Source: Variovorax sp. KK3
GTDB taxonomy: Bacteria > Pseudomonadota > Gammaproteobacteria > Burkholderiales > Burkholderiaceae_C
Direction: 5' to 3'
NCBI RefSeq assembly: GCF_001984055.1
Contig: NZ_LYVO01000070.1
Span: 1 to 40,097 of the forward strand
DNA length: 40,097 nucleotides
Program-made: the position numbers and the translations under genes
Shown: piece by piece, positions 22,756-30,544 of the stretch
Layout of the letters: each line of letters begins with the position of its first letter
Numbering within the stretch: the stretch's first letter is position 1
The notes under the pieces: model-generated
The model's database searches: none
What the model saw: the letters and a program-made list of their open reading frames with translations, nothing else
What the model was told of the DNA's origin: nothing

Positions 22756-23937
22756 ATGCTGATCGACCTGTACCGGCGCCACCTCTACGTCCGCATCTGG
22801 CTGGCGGTGGTGGGCGGCGTCGTCATCCTCACGCTCACCGCCAACTGGATCGTGCGCGAAGCGGCCGAGAGCGAACGCGAGCGCATGTCGGCCGTGCCGC
22901 GCGAAGTGGTGGTGCTCGACAAAGACGATCGCCGCATCGGCGTCGGCAGCGCCGTGCGCGTGCCCGGCCAGGGCCTCGAATTCGACGTGACGCTGGAAGA
23001 CGGCCGCAACCTGTCGCTGCGTGTGGCCCAGCGCGCGCGGACCGGCACCAGCGGCATCGCGCCCTGGCGCACGCCCTTCGGCCTGGGCTGGATGATCGCG
23101 CTGGTGGGCGTGGCCGTCGCGCTGGGCGTCTATCCGATCGTGCGACAGATCACCAAGCGCCTCGAAGTATTGCAGCGCGGTGTGCAGCGATGGGGCGAAG
23201 GCGACCTGTCGGTGCGCGTGGCCGAAGAGGGCCAGGACGAAGTGGCCGACCTTTCCAACCGCTTCAACGCCGCGGCCGCCCGCATCGAGGAACTGGTGCG
23301 CTCCCACAAGTCGCTGCTGGCCAATGCCTCGCACGAGCTGCGCTCGCCGCTGGCCCGCATCCGCATGGGCCTGGAGCTCATGAGCGAGCGCCCCAGCCCG
23401 ACCGCGCGCGAGGAGATCGCGCGCAACATCGCCGAGCTCGACCAGCTGATCGACGAGATCCTGCTGGCCAGCCGGCTCGACGCCAAGGAAGCCGACATGG
23501 GCACCGTCGAGGCGGTGGACCTGACCGGGCTGGCGGCCGAGGAATGCGCGCGCATCGATGCCGACCTAGACGTGGCCGAGCACACGAGCAGCGAGGCGCT
23601 GACCGTGCGCGGCGTGCCGCGCCTGCTGCGCCGTGCCATTCGCAACTTGCTGGAGAACGCGCGCCGCTACGGCGCCGGCGAGATCAGCGTCGAACTCGAC
23701 AGCCAGAGCGGCAAAGCCGAGATCCGCGTCAACGACCGAGGGCCGGGCGTGCCGGCTGCGCTGCGCGACCGCATCTTCGAGCCGTTCTATCGCCTGCCCG
23801 GCGCCAGCGAGCGCAATGGCGGCGTGGGGCTCGGTCTGGCGCTGGTGAAGTCGATCACCGAGCGGCATGGCGGCAGCGTGCGCTGCGAAGACCGGCCCGG
23901 GGGTGGGGCCAGTTTCGTCATTGCTCTACCGAACTAG
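22756..23937 (+). CDS. Sensor histidine kinase (RstB-like)
   Basis: A 393-residue inner-membrane kinase: membrane helix 1 (about 13-33), a short periplasmic domain (about 34-108), membrane helix 2 (about 110-130), HAMP, a dimerisation/phospho-acceptor domain with H193 (NASHELRSPLARIRMGLELM) and an HATPase domain with N-box (NLLENARRYG), G1 (DRGPGVP), F-box and G2 (GGVGLGLALV). It should phosphorylate the regulator encoded immediately upstream. The small periplasmic domain, about 75 residues, leaves little room for a large ligand-binding fold. The repeat element at 23938-24008 starts right after its stop. Confidence 0.95.
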   Translation: MLIDLYRRHLYVRIWLAVVGGVVILTLTANWIVREAAESERERMSAVPREVVVLDKDDRRIGVGSAVRVPGQGLEFDVTLEDGRNLSLRVAQRARTGTSGIAPWRTPFGLGWMIALVGVAVALGVYPIVRQITKRLEVLQRGVQRWGEGDLSVRVAEEGQDEVADLSNRFNAAAARIEELVRSHKSLLANASHELRSPLARIRMGLELMSERPSPTAREEIARNIAELDQLIDEILLASRLDAKEADMGTVEAVDLTGLAAEECARIDADLDVAEHTSSEALTVRGVPRLLRRAIRNLLENARRYGAGEISVELDSQSGKAEIRVNDRGPGVPAALRDRIFEPFYRLPGASERNGGVGLGLALVKSITERHGGSVRCEDRPGGGASFVIALPN

Positions 23938-24008
23938 GGCCCCCGGCTTTTCACTTCGCTTCGCTGCGTGTAACTCCACCCCCGACGGAGACGCCCGGCG
24001 GCGGCGGC
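23938..24008 (+). repeat. Intergenic 3'-end repeat, copy 2
   Basis: It begins at the base after the histidine-kinase stop with GGCCCCCGGCTTTTCACTTC, continues through GTAACTCCACCCCCGA and ends in GCCCGGCGGCGG. Block order matches copy 1 (minus strand of 5805-5890), and each copy directly follows a stop codon in the sense orientation. Copy 2 is shorter because one inner stem is missing. Confidence 0.75.
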
Positions 24009-24060
24009 AGCTGACCAGGCAGGTCAGGTAGACACGGAGCGCCACCTAGAATCCGCGTCC

Positions 24061-25320
24061 ATGCAGAGATCGCTACTCGTCCGCCCCGCAGCCATGTTCT
24101 GGGGGCTGACGGTGTTCATGCCGGTGGGCGTGCCCTATCTCGCGGCCTTGCTCATGATGGTCGCGCTGCTGGTGGCCGGCGGATGGCGCGAGCGCATGCA
24201 GCGGTTGCGCGCCAATCCGATGTGGTGGCCGATCACGATCTACGTGGTGTGGACGCTCGTCGTGCTGGCGCTGGAGCCGATCTATCCACAGACGCCATCG
24301 AACCTGGTCCACGGCCTGCGCATCGCCGCCACGCTGTACATGGCGCTGGCCCTGTCGCGCGAAGAGGCGGTGTGGGCGATGCGCGGCTTCCTGCTGATGG
24401 CGCTGTTCAACCTGGTGCTGATCGCCGGCTTCTGGACCGCCGTGTATCTGCGCATGTACTTCCCGGTGGTCGAGCCCTTCCGCGGCGTGATCTTCCTGGT
24501 CGGCAACAAGTCGATCAGCAACGCGCTGCTCTTCACCATCCTGGGCGCCACGGCGGCCGTGTTCGGCCTGCAGGCACTGTCGGAGCAACGGCCGATGCGC
24601 GCCGCCGTCGCCTTCGCGCTGACGCTGGTGGTGGCCGTGGTCATCACCTTCAGCCTGCCTTCGCGGACCTCGCTGCTGGCCCTGCTGCTGGTGATTCCGG
24701 CGGCCTGCCTGCACCAGTGGCGGCGGCAGCTCAAGGTGCTGGCACTCGCGATGATTGCTGGCGGCGTGGTCGTTTCGGTGGCCCTCTGGAACTCGCCCGC
24801 GGTGCAGCAGAAGTTCGAGCTGGGCGTGCAGGAACTCGAAGCGGCGCAGCGCGGCGCCGTGTCCGAAGGCAGCTGGGTGGTGCGCTACTACATGTACCGC
24901 GACACCGGCCGCATGATCCTCGACCGGCCGTTCACCGGCTGGGGCATCGGCGGGTGGACCGAGCAATGGCAGTTGCGCGGCCCCAAGCTGCTGGCCGACT
25001 ACAACATGCCGCACAACGACTTCTTGTGGATGGGCTCGCAGGCCGGCATCCCGGGTGTGCTGAGCCTGCTGGCGATCATGCTGACCGGTGTATGGGTGGC
25101 ATGGCGGCGCGATGACCTGTACGGCCGCTACGCCTTCGCAGCCCAATTGATCGCATTGATCGCGACCAATGCGAACTCGGCTCTGCGAGATGCGCAGATC
25201 GGGCTCAGCCTGCTGTGGGTGTCGACGGTTTACCTGCGCCTGGCTCAGGAACCCGTCGGCGATGCCTGGCGCGGCCTTCTGCCGCGCCGCACGCGCCTTC
25301 CTCAGAAGACCAGCGCGTGA
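24061..25320 (+). CDS. O-antigen ligase (WaaL)/Wzy-like membrane protein
   Basis: A 419-residue polytopic membrane protein with about ten to twelve hydrophobic segments. A long periplasmic loop (residues about 250-320) contains VRYYMYRDTGRMILDRPFTGWGIGG and then the YNMPHNDFLWMGSQAG motif. This PHN-type motif and layout are typical of the Wzy_C/O-antigen ligase family, which joins polysaccharide to lipid A core or to other acceptors. No glycosyltransferase or wzx/wzz gene is near, so it stands alone, and a protein-glycosylation ligase is an alternative. It overlaps tail-to-tail with the next gene by 19 nt. Confidence 0.85.
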   Translation: MQRSLLVRPAAMFWGLTVFMPVGVPYLAALLMMVALLVAGGWRERMQRLRANPMWWPITIYVVWTLVVLALEPIYPQTPSNLVHGLRIAATLYMALALSREEAVWAMRGFLLMALFNLVLIAGFWTAVYLRMYFPVVEPFRGVIFLVGNKSISNALLFTILGATAAVFGLQALSEQRPMRAAVAFALTLVVAVVITFSLPSRTSLLALLLVIPAACLHQWRRQLKVLALAMIAGGVVVSVALWNSPAVQQKFELGVQELEAAQRGAVSEGSWVVRYYMYRDTGRMILDRPFTGWGIGGWTEQWQLRGPKLLADYNMPHNDFLWMGSQAGIPGVLSLLAIMLTGVWVAWRRDDLYGRYAFAAQLIALIATNANSALRDAQIGLSLLWVSTVYLRLAQEPVGDAWRGLLPRRTRLPQKTSA

Positions 25321-26243
25321 TGGATCGGATGTCGCGGGCCGTAGGCGACGCGCAGCAATCGGTCGAGCTCCCATGAGAAATGCTGGCCGCGGTTCTTGAG
25401 GTCCTGGAAGGACGCAGGCCGCTGCTCGCAGTCCTGGGTGACGGCGTCGGATTCTTTCCGGAAGTCGGCGTCGGACAGCCGTTCCAGGAATTCTTCGTAG
25501 ATGCGTAGCGCCTTGTCGGCGTCGTTCTGGAAGATCTCCCTGATTCTCTGAATCGGCGTCATCGCGCTCAGCTTGCGCAGAACTTCGATCTTCGAATCGA
25601 CCGTTCGCTGAGCGGTCTCGGCCGCCATCAGCAGTCCGCTGAAGTACAGCAGCTTGCGCGAAAAGGCGAGCTTCAGATTGCGGGTGCCCCAGGCCTTGCC
25701 TGCTTCATGCGTCTTGAACTCGAAGTCGACGCCGATGGTCCGCCAATACCGGATGAGGTCATTGAGGAAGAACCGCGCGAGTTGGTCGTCGCGCAGTTCC
25801 TGGCGCGTGTAGACCTCCTGGATGAGCCGCGCCCTGAAACGCTCGAACAGCTCGCGCTGCGTCAGCCACTCGCCTTCGAGCATGAACAGCATCCTGCGGG
25901 TGAGCTTGTGGTTCGGATCGTTGTCCCCGCCGACGTTCAGCAGAAAGTTGTCGATCGATTCGGGCTTCGCAAATGCGCCGTGCGTCGCCGGTGGACGAAG
26001 GCCCTGCGCCGTGATCGCGCGCGCCATGGCGGCGTCGATGGCTTGCAGATCGTCTTCGGCAACCTTGCCCTCGTACAGGACGAAGTAGTCGACGTCGCTC
26101 TGGTCCGATGCTTCGCGCCGAGCCAGCGACCCATTGATGACGACGGCGCAGTTCGACGGCAGCCCCGCGCCGGCGAGCGCCTCTCGAAAATTCGTCAGTA
26201 CGGTGTTGCTGAAGCTGTCGCGCTTCTCAAGTTGGTTTCCCAT
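25302..26243 (-). CDS. Nucleotidyltransferase-fold protein (partner of the HD protein)
   Basis: A 313-residue protein with the DNA-polymerase-beta-like nucleotidyltransferase motif near the N-terminus: G38-S39 (VVINGSLARREAS) followed by D50-x-D52 (SDVDYFVLYEG), and acidic residues around D99 in SIDNFLLNVGG that could complete the site. The rest is helical with no family I recognise. It overlaps the HD-domain gene by 49 nt, so the two are made together. It could add a nucleotide to a protein, RNA or small molecule. Base composition is less GC-biased than its neighbours, which hints at acquisition. Function unknown. Confidence 0.75.
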   Translation of the reverse strand: MGNQLEKRDSFSNTVLTNFREALAGAGLPSNCAVVINGSLARREASDQSDVDYFVLYEGKVAEDDLQAIDAAMARAITAQGLRPPATHGAFAKPESIDNFLLNVGGDNDPNHKLTRRMLFMLEGEWLTQRELFERFRARLIQEVYTRQELRDDQLARFFLNDLIRYWRTIGVDFEFKTHEAGKAWGTRNLKLAFSRKLLYFSGLLMAAETAQRTVDSKIEVLRKLSAMTPIQRIREIFQNDADKALRIYEEFLERLSDADFRKESDAVTQDCEQRPASFQDLKNRGQHFSWELDRLLRVAYGPRHPIHHALVF

Positions 26244-27334
26244 ATCGTCAAAGGCTCCCTTGCAGTGGTGGTTCGATGCGGCCAGTCGAGGACGGCTGGC
26301 TTCTTGTGCTGTCGATATCGCGCACGCATCGATACCAGCGTGGACGATCCCAGTGAATGCGAAGTGGAAACCTCGAACAGCCGCCGAACGTAGGCGATGC
26401 TCGAACGGTCCGGAAGCTTGACGGCGGGCGCGGCGTCATCGCCGAGCCAGCAGAACAGTTCGGGGAAATGCGAGGAGAAGGCGGCGTCGTCCCAAGCGAA
26501 GTGCTCGGGGCGAAAGCGATGCCGGTTGGCATCGAAGAACAGTTGGCACTTGTGGTCGCTGACCACGCCCAGGTTGCCGCGAACCAGCTGGCTGTAGCAC
26601 AGACCCTTGGTTTGCCAGAAACGATCGAGGACACCGACCAGGTCCTGCGTCGCGTGACCCATCCACACCTGGACCAGCGCATCGATCGTGGTGCCGCCGT
26701 CGAGCCCGGTGCGCACGCCGCCGCGGTAGTTGGCCGTGCGCAGGATGCCTTCGACCGTGTCGAAGTTGATCGGACCCGAGAAGAACGCGGCCAGCGGGTG
26801 CTCGGCCTCGCCGTTCATCAAGCGCACGACCTCGTTCGCATCCACCCGAAACTGCTTGAGCACGGCGCGCAGCGCCCGCGAGCTGGCGCTCGGGCCGAGG
26901 ATGCGGTCTTCGGTCGCCTTGTGGTGGTCGATGCCGAAGGTCTTCGCGAATGCCGATTCGAGCGAGTGCGACAGTGGACCGTGGCCCACGTCGTGAAGCA
27001 AGGCCGCGGCCAATGCCGTGTCGCGCTGGCGCGCGGAAAGCTTCAGCTTGCGGGCGGCGCTCTTCGCGAGCAGCGCGACGCCGATCGAATGATCGAAGCG
27101 GCTGGTCAGATAGGCCTGTGCGTGCCGGGCCCACGGCGAGTGGTCGATGGCACCGAGAAAGGAAACCTTGCGCAGCCGCGCCACCACTTCGGTCTGCGCG
27201 AGCTCCGCGATCAGTTCGGACTGAAGACCCTCGAGGAGGCTTCTGGCGCCGAAGGCCGCACGCTGTCGCGCGGCACGTGTGCGTGGTCCGGGCGGCAGCG
27301 CCGGAAGCGGAATGGACTTGGTCGGGCTCCCCAT
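26195..27334 (-). CDS. HD-domain phosphohydrolase (SAMHD1/dGTPase-like)
   Basis: A 379-residue HD-superfamily protein. Metal ligands are visible as H82 (SRFDHSIGVALLA), H114-D115 (LLHDVGHGPLSHSLE) and D192 (INFDTVEGILRTANYRGG), the pattern of COG1078/SAMHD1-like dNTP or nucleotide hydrolases. The residues HHKATEDRIL also fit the family. The C-terminal 150 residues are less familiar. No Shine-Dalgarno is obvious before the ATG. It is the promoter-proximal gene of a two-gene unit with the nucleotidyltransferase. A role in nucleotide signalling, phage defence or RNA/protein modification is possible but not shown by sequence. Confidence 0.82.
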   Translation of the reverse strand: MGSPTKSIPLPALPPGPRTRAARQRAAFGARSLLEGLQSELIAELAQTEVVARLRKVSFLGAIDHSPWARHAQAYLTSRFDHSIGVALLAKSAARKLKLSARQRDTALAAALLHDVGHGPLSHSLESAFAKTFGIDHHKATEDRILGPSASSRALRAVLKQFRVDANEVVRLMNGEAEHPLAAFFSGPINFDTVEGILRTANYRGGVRTGLDGGTTIDALVQVWMGHATQDLVGVLDRFWQTKGLCYSQLVRGNLGVVSDHKCQLFFDANRHRFRPEHFAWDDAAFSSHFPELFCWLGDDAAPAVKLPDRSSIAYVRRLFEVSTSHSLGSSTLVSMRARYRQHKKPAVLDWPHRTTTAREPLTIWETNLRSATASATPY

Positions 27335-27414
27335 CGAGGGGCACTGTAACCGAAGGTCACGGCTTCAAAACGCGAAACTTGCTCGCGTTTGGACTGCGCC
27401 GTTCGAGGCCCGCT

Positions 27415-27624
27415 TCAGTGGCCGCGGCTCACGGCCTCGCCGGCCTTGAGCCGGTACACGGTGCCGCAGTATGGGCACTTGGCCTCTCCCGTGCGGGCCA
27501 CGTCGAGATAGACCTTGGGATGGGCGTTCCAGAGCTTCATCTGGGCCTTGGGATTGGGACAGAACACACCGCCCTGGTGGTTGAGGTCCTGGCCCAGCAA
27601 TTCGATCACGGCATTGGCGCTCAT
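27415..27624 (-). CDS. Zinc-finger CHCC-domain protein
   Basis: A 69-residue protein of the zf-CHCC family (PF10276), related to the mitochondrial complex I subunit NDUFS6. The metal-binding residues are H17 (LNHQGG), C22 (VFCPNPK) and the C50-P-Y-C53 pair (KCPYCGTVYRL). Small proteins of this kind are widespread in beta- and gammaproteobacteria; their exact role is not settled. GAGAAG lies about 5 nt before the ATG. It is divergent from rdgC. Confidence 0.88.
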   Translation of the reverse strand: MSANAVIELLGQDLNHQGGVFCPNPKAQMKLWNAHPKVYLDVARTGEAKCPYCGTVYRLKAGEAVSRGH

Positions 27625-27658
27625 GTGCTTCTCTGTTGTTGTCCTCTGGGGGAAGGCG

Positions 27659-27674
27659 TCGCAAAAGTTTGCGA
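27659..27674. promoter_or_regulatory. Inverted repeat in the rdgC divergent promoter region
   Basis: TCGCAAA-AG-TTTGCGA is a perfect 7-bp inverted repeat in the 127-nt gap between the zinc-finger gene and rdgC. It lies near the middle of the gap and could be an operator serving both genes, or part of a promoter. No regulator candidate is adjacent. Confidence 0.5.
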
Positions 27675-27751
27675 TTTTACGGCGCGGTCCGCCACCGGCC
27701 CGCCGACAATGCACGGCTTTGCCAACCAGCCAGGAAAAGGGTTCTCTTCTC

Positions 27752-28732
27752 GTGTCCGTCTTCAAGAACGTCATCGTCTATCGCATCGAGGCAGGCTGGT
27801 CGCAGCCGCTGACCGACGTGGAGCAGCGCCTGGACGGCGCGCGCTTCGTGCCCTGCGGCCCCTCGCAGGAAAAGGCCGCCGGCTGGGTCGAGCCGCGCGG
27901 CGCAGCAAACGGCCCGCTGGTCGAATCCATCGGCGGCCAGTGGCTGCTCGAATACATGATCGAGAGCAAGACTCTGCCCGGCTCGGTGGTGCGCCGCAAG
28001 GTCGAGGAGCGCGCTGCGCAGATCGAAGCCACTACCGGCCGCAAGCCCGGCAAGAAGGAAATGAAAGTCCTGAAGGACGACATCACGCTCGAGCTGTTGC
28101 CGCTGGCCTTCACGCGCCACGTGCGCATCGCGGTGTGGATCGATCCGGCCACGCACCGGCTTGTGATCAACGCCAGCAACGCACAGCGTGCCGACGAAGT
28201 CGTGACCAGCCTCGTGAAGGCGCTCGAAGGCTTCGGCGTGTCGCTGGTCAACACGCAGGTCGAGCCGGCCGTCGCCATGGCCGACTGGCTGTCGACGCAG
28301 GAGCCGCCCGCCGGGTTCACGATCGACCGCGAATGCGAGCTGAAGGCCACCGACGAATCGAAGGCAGTGGTGCGCTACGCCAAGCACCCGCTCGACATCG
28401 AAGAGGTGCGCCAGCACATCGCCGACGGCAAGCGTCCGACGCGGCTGGCCATGACCTGGGACGACCGCGTGTCCTTCGAGCTCACGGAGGGCATGCAGCT
28501 GCGCAAGATCGCGTTTCTGGAGGGCACCGCGGAAGGCGCATCCGGCTCGACGAAGGAAGACAACTTCGACGCCGACGCCGCGATCGCCACCGGCGAACTG
28601 GGACAGCTCATGCCCGAGTTGATCGAGGCGCTGGGCGGCGAGATGCAACTGGGCGCGGCACCGGCCGACCCGGGCCCGCGCAGCCGCGCAGCCGAAGCGC
28701 CCGAACTGGCTGACGAAACCGCGCCGTTCTGA
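27752..28732 (+). CDS. rdgC: Recombination-associated protein RdgC
   Basis: A 326-residue protein of the RdgC family, a ring-shaped dimer that binds duplex DNA and limits RecA loading. The start VFKNVIVYRIEAGWSQ, the internal GGQWLLEYMIESKTLPGSVVRRKVEE stretch and the late MTWDDRVSFELTEGMQLRKIAFLEG block are diagnostic. I use the GTG at 27752, preceded by AGGAAAAGGG. The C-terminus has an Ala/Pro-rich tail of about 25 residues. It is a chromosomal housekeeping gene and probably marks one edge of the acquired segments. Confidence 0.95.
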   Translation: MSVFKNVIVYRIEAGWSQPLTDVEQRLDGARFVPCGPSQEKAAGWVEPRGAANGPLVESIGGQWLLEYMIESKTLPGSVVRRKVEERAAQIEATTGRKPGKKEMKVLKDDITLELLPLAFTRHVRIAVWIDPATHRLVINASNAQRADEVVTSLVKALEGFGVSLVNTQVEPAVAMADWLSTQEPPAGFTIDRECELKATDESKAVVRYAKHPLDIEEVRQHIADGKRPTRLAMTWDDRVSFELTEGMQLRKIAFLEGTAEGASGSTKEDNFDADAAIATGELGQLMPELIEALGGEMQLGAAPADPGPRSRAAEAPELADETAPF

Positions 28733-28742
28733 GCTTTGCGCG

Positions 28743-29549
28743 TCAAGCGGCCACGCCGCGCTCGCGAACGACCATGGCGGCGACCTCGTCGCAGTGCGCC
28801 AGGAAACTGGCGAGCAGCGGCGACGGGCCGCGCGATTTCGATGTGATCGCGCAGATGGTCCGGTAGGCGGCGCGGCTTCCGATGCGCCGGTACACCAGGC
28901 CCGTCATGTCGATGTTGTGCAGAAAGGACTCCGGCAGTTCGCCGATGCCGAGGTCCGCCGCGATGAGCCCCAGCATCGTGCCGACGTGGGCCACCTCGAA
29001 GGCTGGCCGCAAGCCACCGCCGTTGCGCGCGAACTGCTGGTCGACCAGTTGCCGCACGCTGCTGCTGCGGTTCATGACGGTCCGGCGCGTCGCCCAGAAA
29101 AGGAGCCAGCGCCACGTCGGCCATGCCCTTGCGCACGAGATCGATGCTGACGTCCGAGAGCTCGTCGTGCAGTTGGAGGTCCAGCGCCGGATGGTCGGCA
29201 GCCAGGCGCGCCATGACGCGCGGCGCGAAGGTGGCGGCCATCGACGGCGCAGCGGCCACCACGAGCCTTCCGCGCTTGCCGGAGACGAAGTCCTGGACCC
29301 TCGACATGGCGGACGCCACGTTCTCGGACACGGCCGAGGCAGCCTTCAGGAACTCTTGCCCACCGCAGTCAGCGTCACCTTGCGCGTATGGCGGTCGAAC
29401 AGGCGTGCGCCCAGCGTGTCTTGCAGACGCTTGATGTTGGCGCTCAGCGCGGGCTGGGAGAGGTGGCACAGACGCGCCGCACGGCTGAAGCTCAGGGTGG
29501 AGGAGACGGCCAGGAAGACCTCGATCTGGCGAAACGAGACATTGATCAT
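28743..29549 (-). pseudogene. LysR-family regulator, frameshifted and internally deleted
   Basis: Pieces in three frames together make one LysR-type regulator. The N-terminal helix-turn-helix (29346-29549, INVSFRQIEVFLAVSSTLSF to LTAVGKSS) reaches a premature stop. The next frame continues with QEFLKAASAVSENV and the start of the ligand domain, so about one base is missing near 29359. A further frame change with loss of roughly 40 residues occurs near 29075-29100, and the last 110 residues (SSVRQLVDQQFARNGGGLRPAFEV to the end) are in a third frame. The combined length is about 265 residues against the usual 300. It is divergent from the TauD gene, which it probably once controlled. Confidence 0.8.
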
Positions 29550-29646
29550 TCAGCTGGATAAATACATTCGAATTTAGAAATTGTCGGATAAATGGGCTGC
29601 CGATATCTTCGGCTCACCACTTGAGACAACCGACACGAAAGAGGCC
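29550..29646. promoter_or_regulatory. A/T-rich divergent control region with GGATAAAT repeats
   Basis: This is the most A/T-rich short stretch in the window. It holds two GGATAAAT octamers (29556-29563 and 29586-29593), 30 bp apart, or about three helical turns, with the palindrome ATTCGAAT (29566-29573) between them. The layout suits a LysR-type recognition and activation site serving the divergent dioxygenase gene. No sigma-70 promoter stands out. AAAGAGG just before 29647 is the ribosome-binding site of the dioxygenase. Confidence 0.5.
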
Positions 29647-30531
29647 ATGAGCAGCATCATCGAAGTCACTCGCGCACCGACGGTCGCGCCCAGCGGCGCC
29701 GCATTGGGCGCGGATATCGGCGCCATCGACCTGAACGAAGCCCTGTCGCCGGAGACCGTCGATGCCATCCAGGCTGCATGGGCCAGTCATCTGGTGCTGC
29801 GCTTTCGTGGGCAGGAGCGCCTGACGCTGGAGAACCTCGCGGCCTTTTCGCAGCACTTCGGCGCACTCGACAAGCGACCCACGGCGAGCGGCGCGATGAG
29901 CGACGAGCACGACGCCTTGCCGCCCGCCATCACGGTCATCTCCAACGTGAAGGTCGGTGGCAAGCCCCTCGGCGCGCTGGGCGACGGCGAGGCCGTGTGG
30001 CACGCCGACATGACCTACAACGAGCGCCCGCCGCGCGGGGCCTGCCTGTACGCGGTCGAAGTGCCTCCGGCCGGCGGCAATACGCATTTCGCCAACATGT
30101 ACCAGGCCTACGAGACGCTCGACCCCGCCATGAAGTCGCGCATCCGCGGACTGCGATGCATCCACGACGCGAGCCGCAACAGCGCGGGCGAACTGCGGCT
30201 GGGCTTTGCGGACAACACCGATCCGCGGCACACCGTGGGGGCCTCTCATCCGCTGGTGTCCGTGCATGCCGTGACGGGCCGGTCCTGCCTGCTGCTGGGC
30301 CGGCGCCGCAATGCCTATGTCGTGGGAATGGCGCTGGAAGAGAGCGAAGCCTTGCTCGACGCACTGTGGGCACATGCGACCCGCCCCGAGCTGACCTGGA
30401 CCCAGGTGTGGAAGGTCGGCGACGTGATGATGTGGGACAACAGTTGCACGATGCATCGGCGCGACGCTTTCGACCCGAGCGCTCGCCGGCTGATGTACCG
30501 CACGCAGATCGCCGGCGCCGCCGTGCACTGA
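29647..30531 (+). CDS. TauD/TfdA-family Fe(II)/2-oxoglutarate dioxygenase
   Basis: A 294-residue oxygenase. The iron-binding facial triad reads H119-x-D121 (AVWHADMTYNERPP) and H270 (DNSCTMHRRDAFD). R281 and/or R285 (RRLMYRTQI) would bind the 2-oxoglutarate carboxylate. GGNTHFANMYQAYETL is typical of the TauD/TfdA group, which hydroxylates taurine, aryloxyacetates and similar acids, often leading to cleavage. An upstream in-frame TTG exists, but the ATG at 29647 has AAAGAGG just before it. It is followed by an enolase-superfamily enzyme and two receptors, so it probably starts breakdown of an imported organic acid. The substrate is unknown. Confidence 0.92.
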   Translation: MSSIIEVTRAPTVAPSGAALGADIGAIDLNEALSPETVDAIQAAWASHLVLRFRGQERLTLENLAAFSQHFGALDKRPTASGAMSDEHDALPPAITVISNVKVGGKPLGALGDGEAVWHADMTYNERPPRGACLYAVEVPPAGGNTHFANMYQAYETLDPAMKSRIRGLRCIHDASRNSAGELRLGFADNTDPRHTVGASHPLVSVHAVTGRSCLLLGRRRNAYVVGMALEESEALLDALWAHATRPELTWTQVWKVGDVMMWDNSCTMHRRDAFDPSARRLMYRTQIAGAAVH

Positions 30532-30544
30532 CGAGGTGCCTCGC

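Noticed and set aside
28743..29549. Programmed frameshifting in the LysR gene
   Set aside because: No slippery heptamer is seen at the break and a second lesion loses about 40 residues, so ordinary decay (or a sequence error for the first lesion) is simpler.
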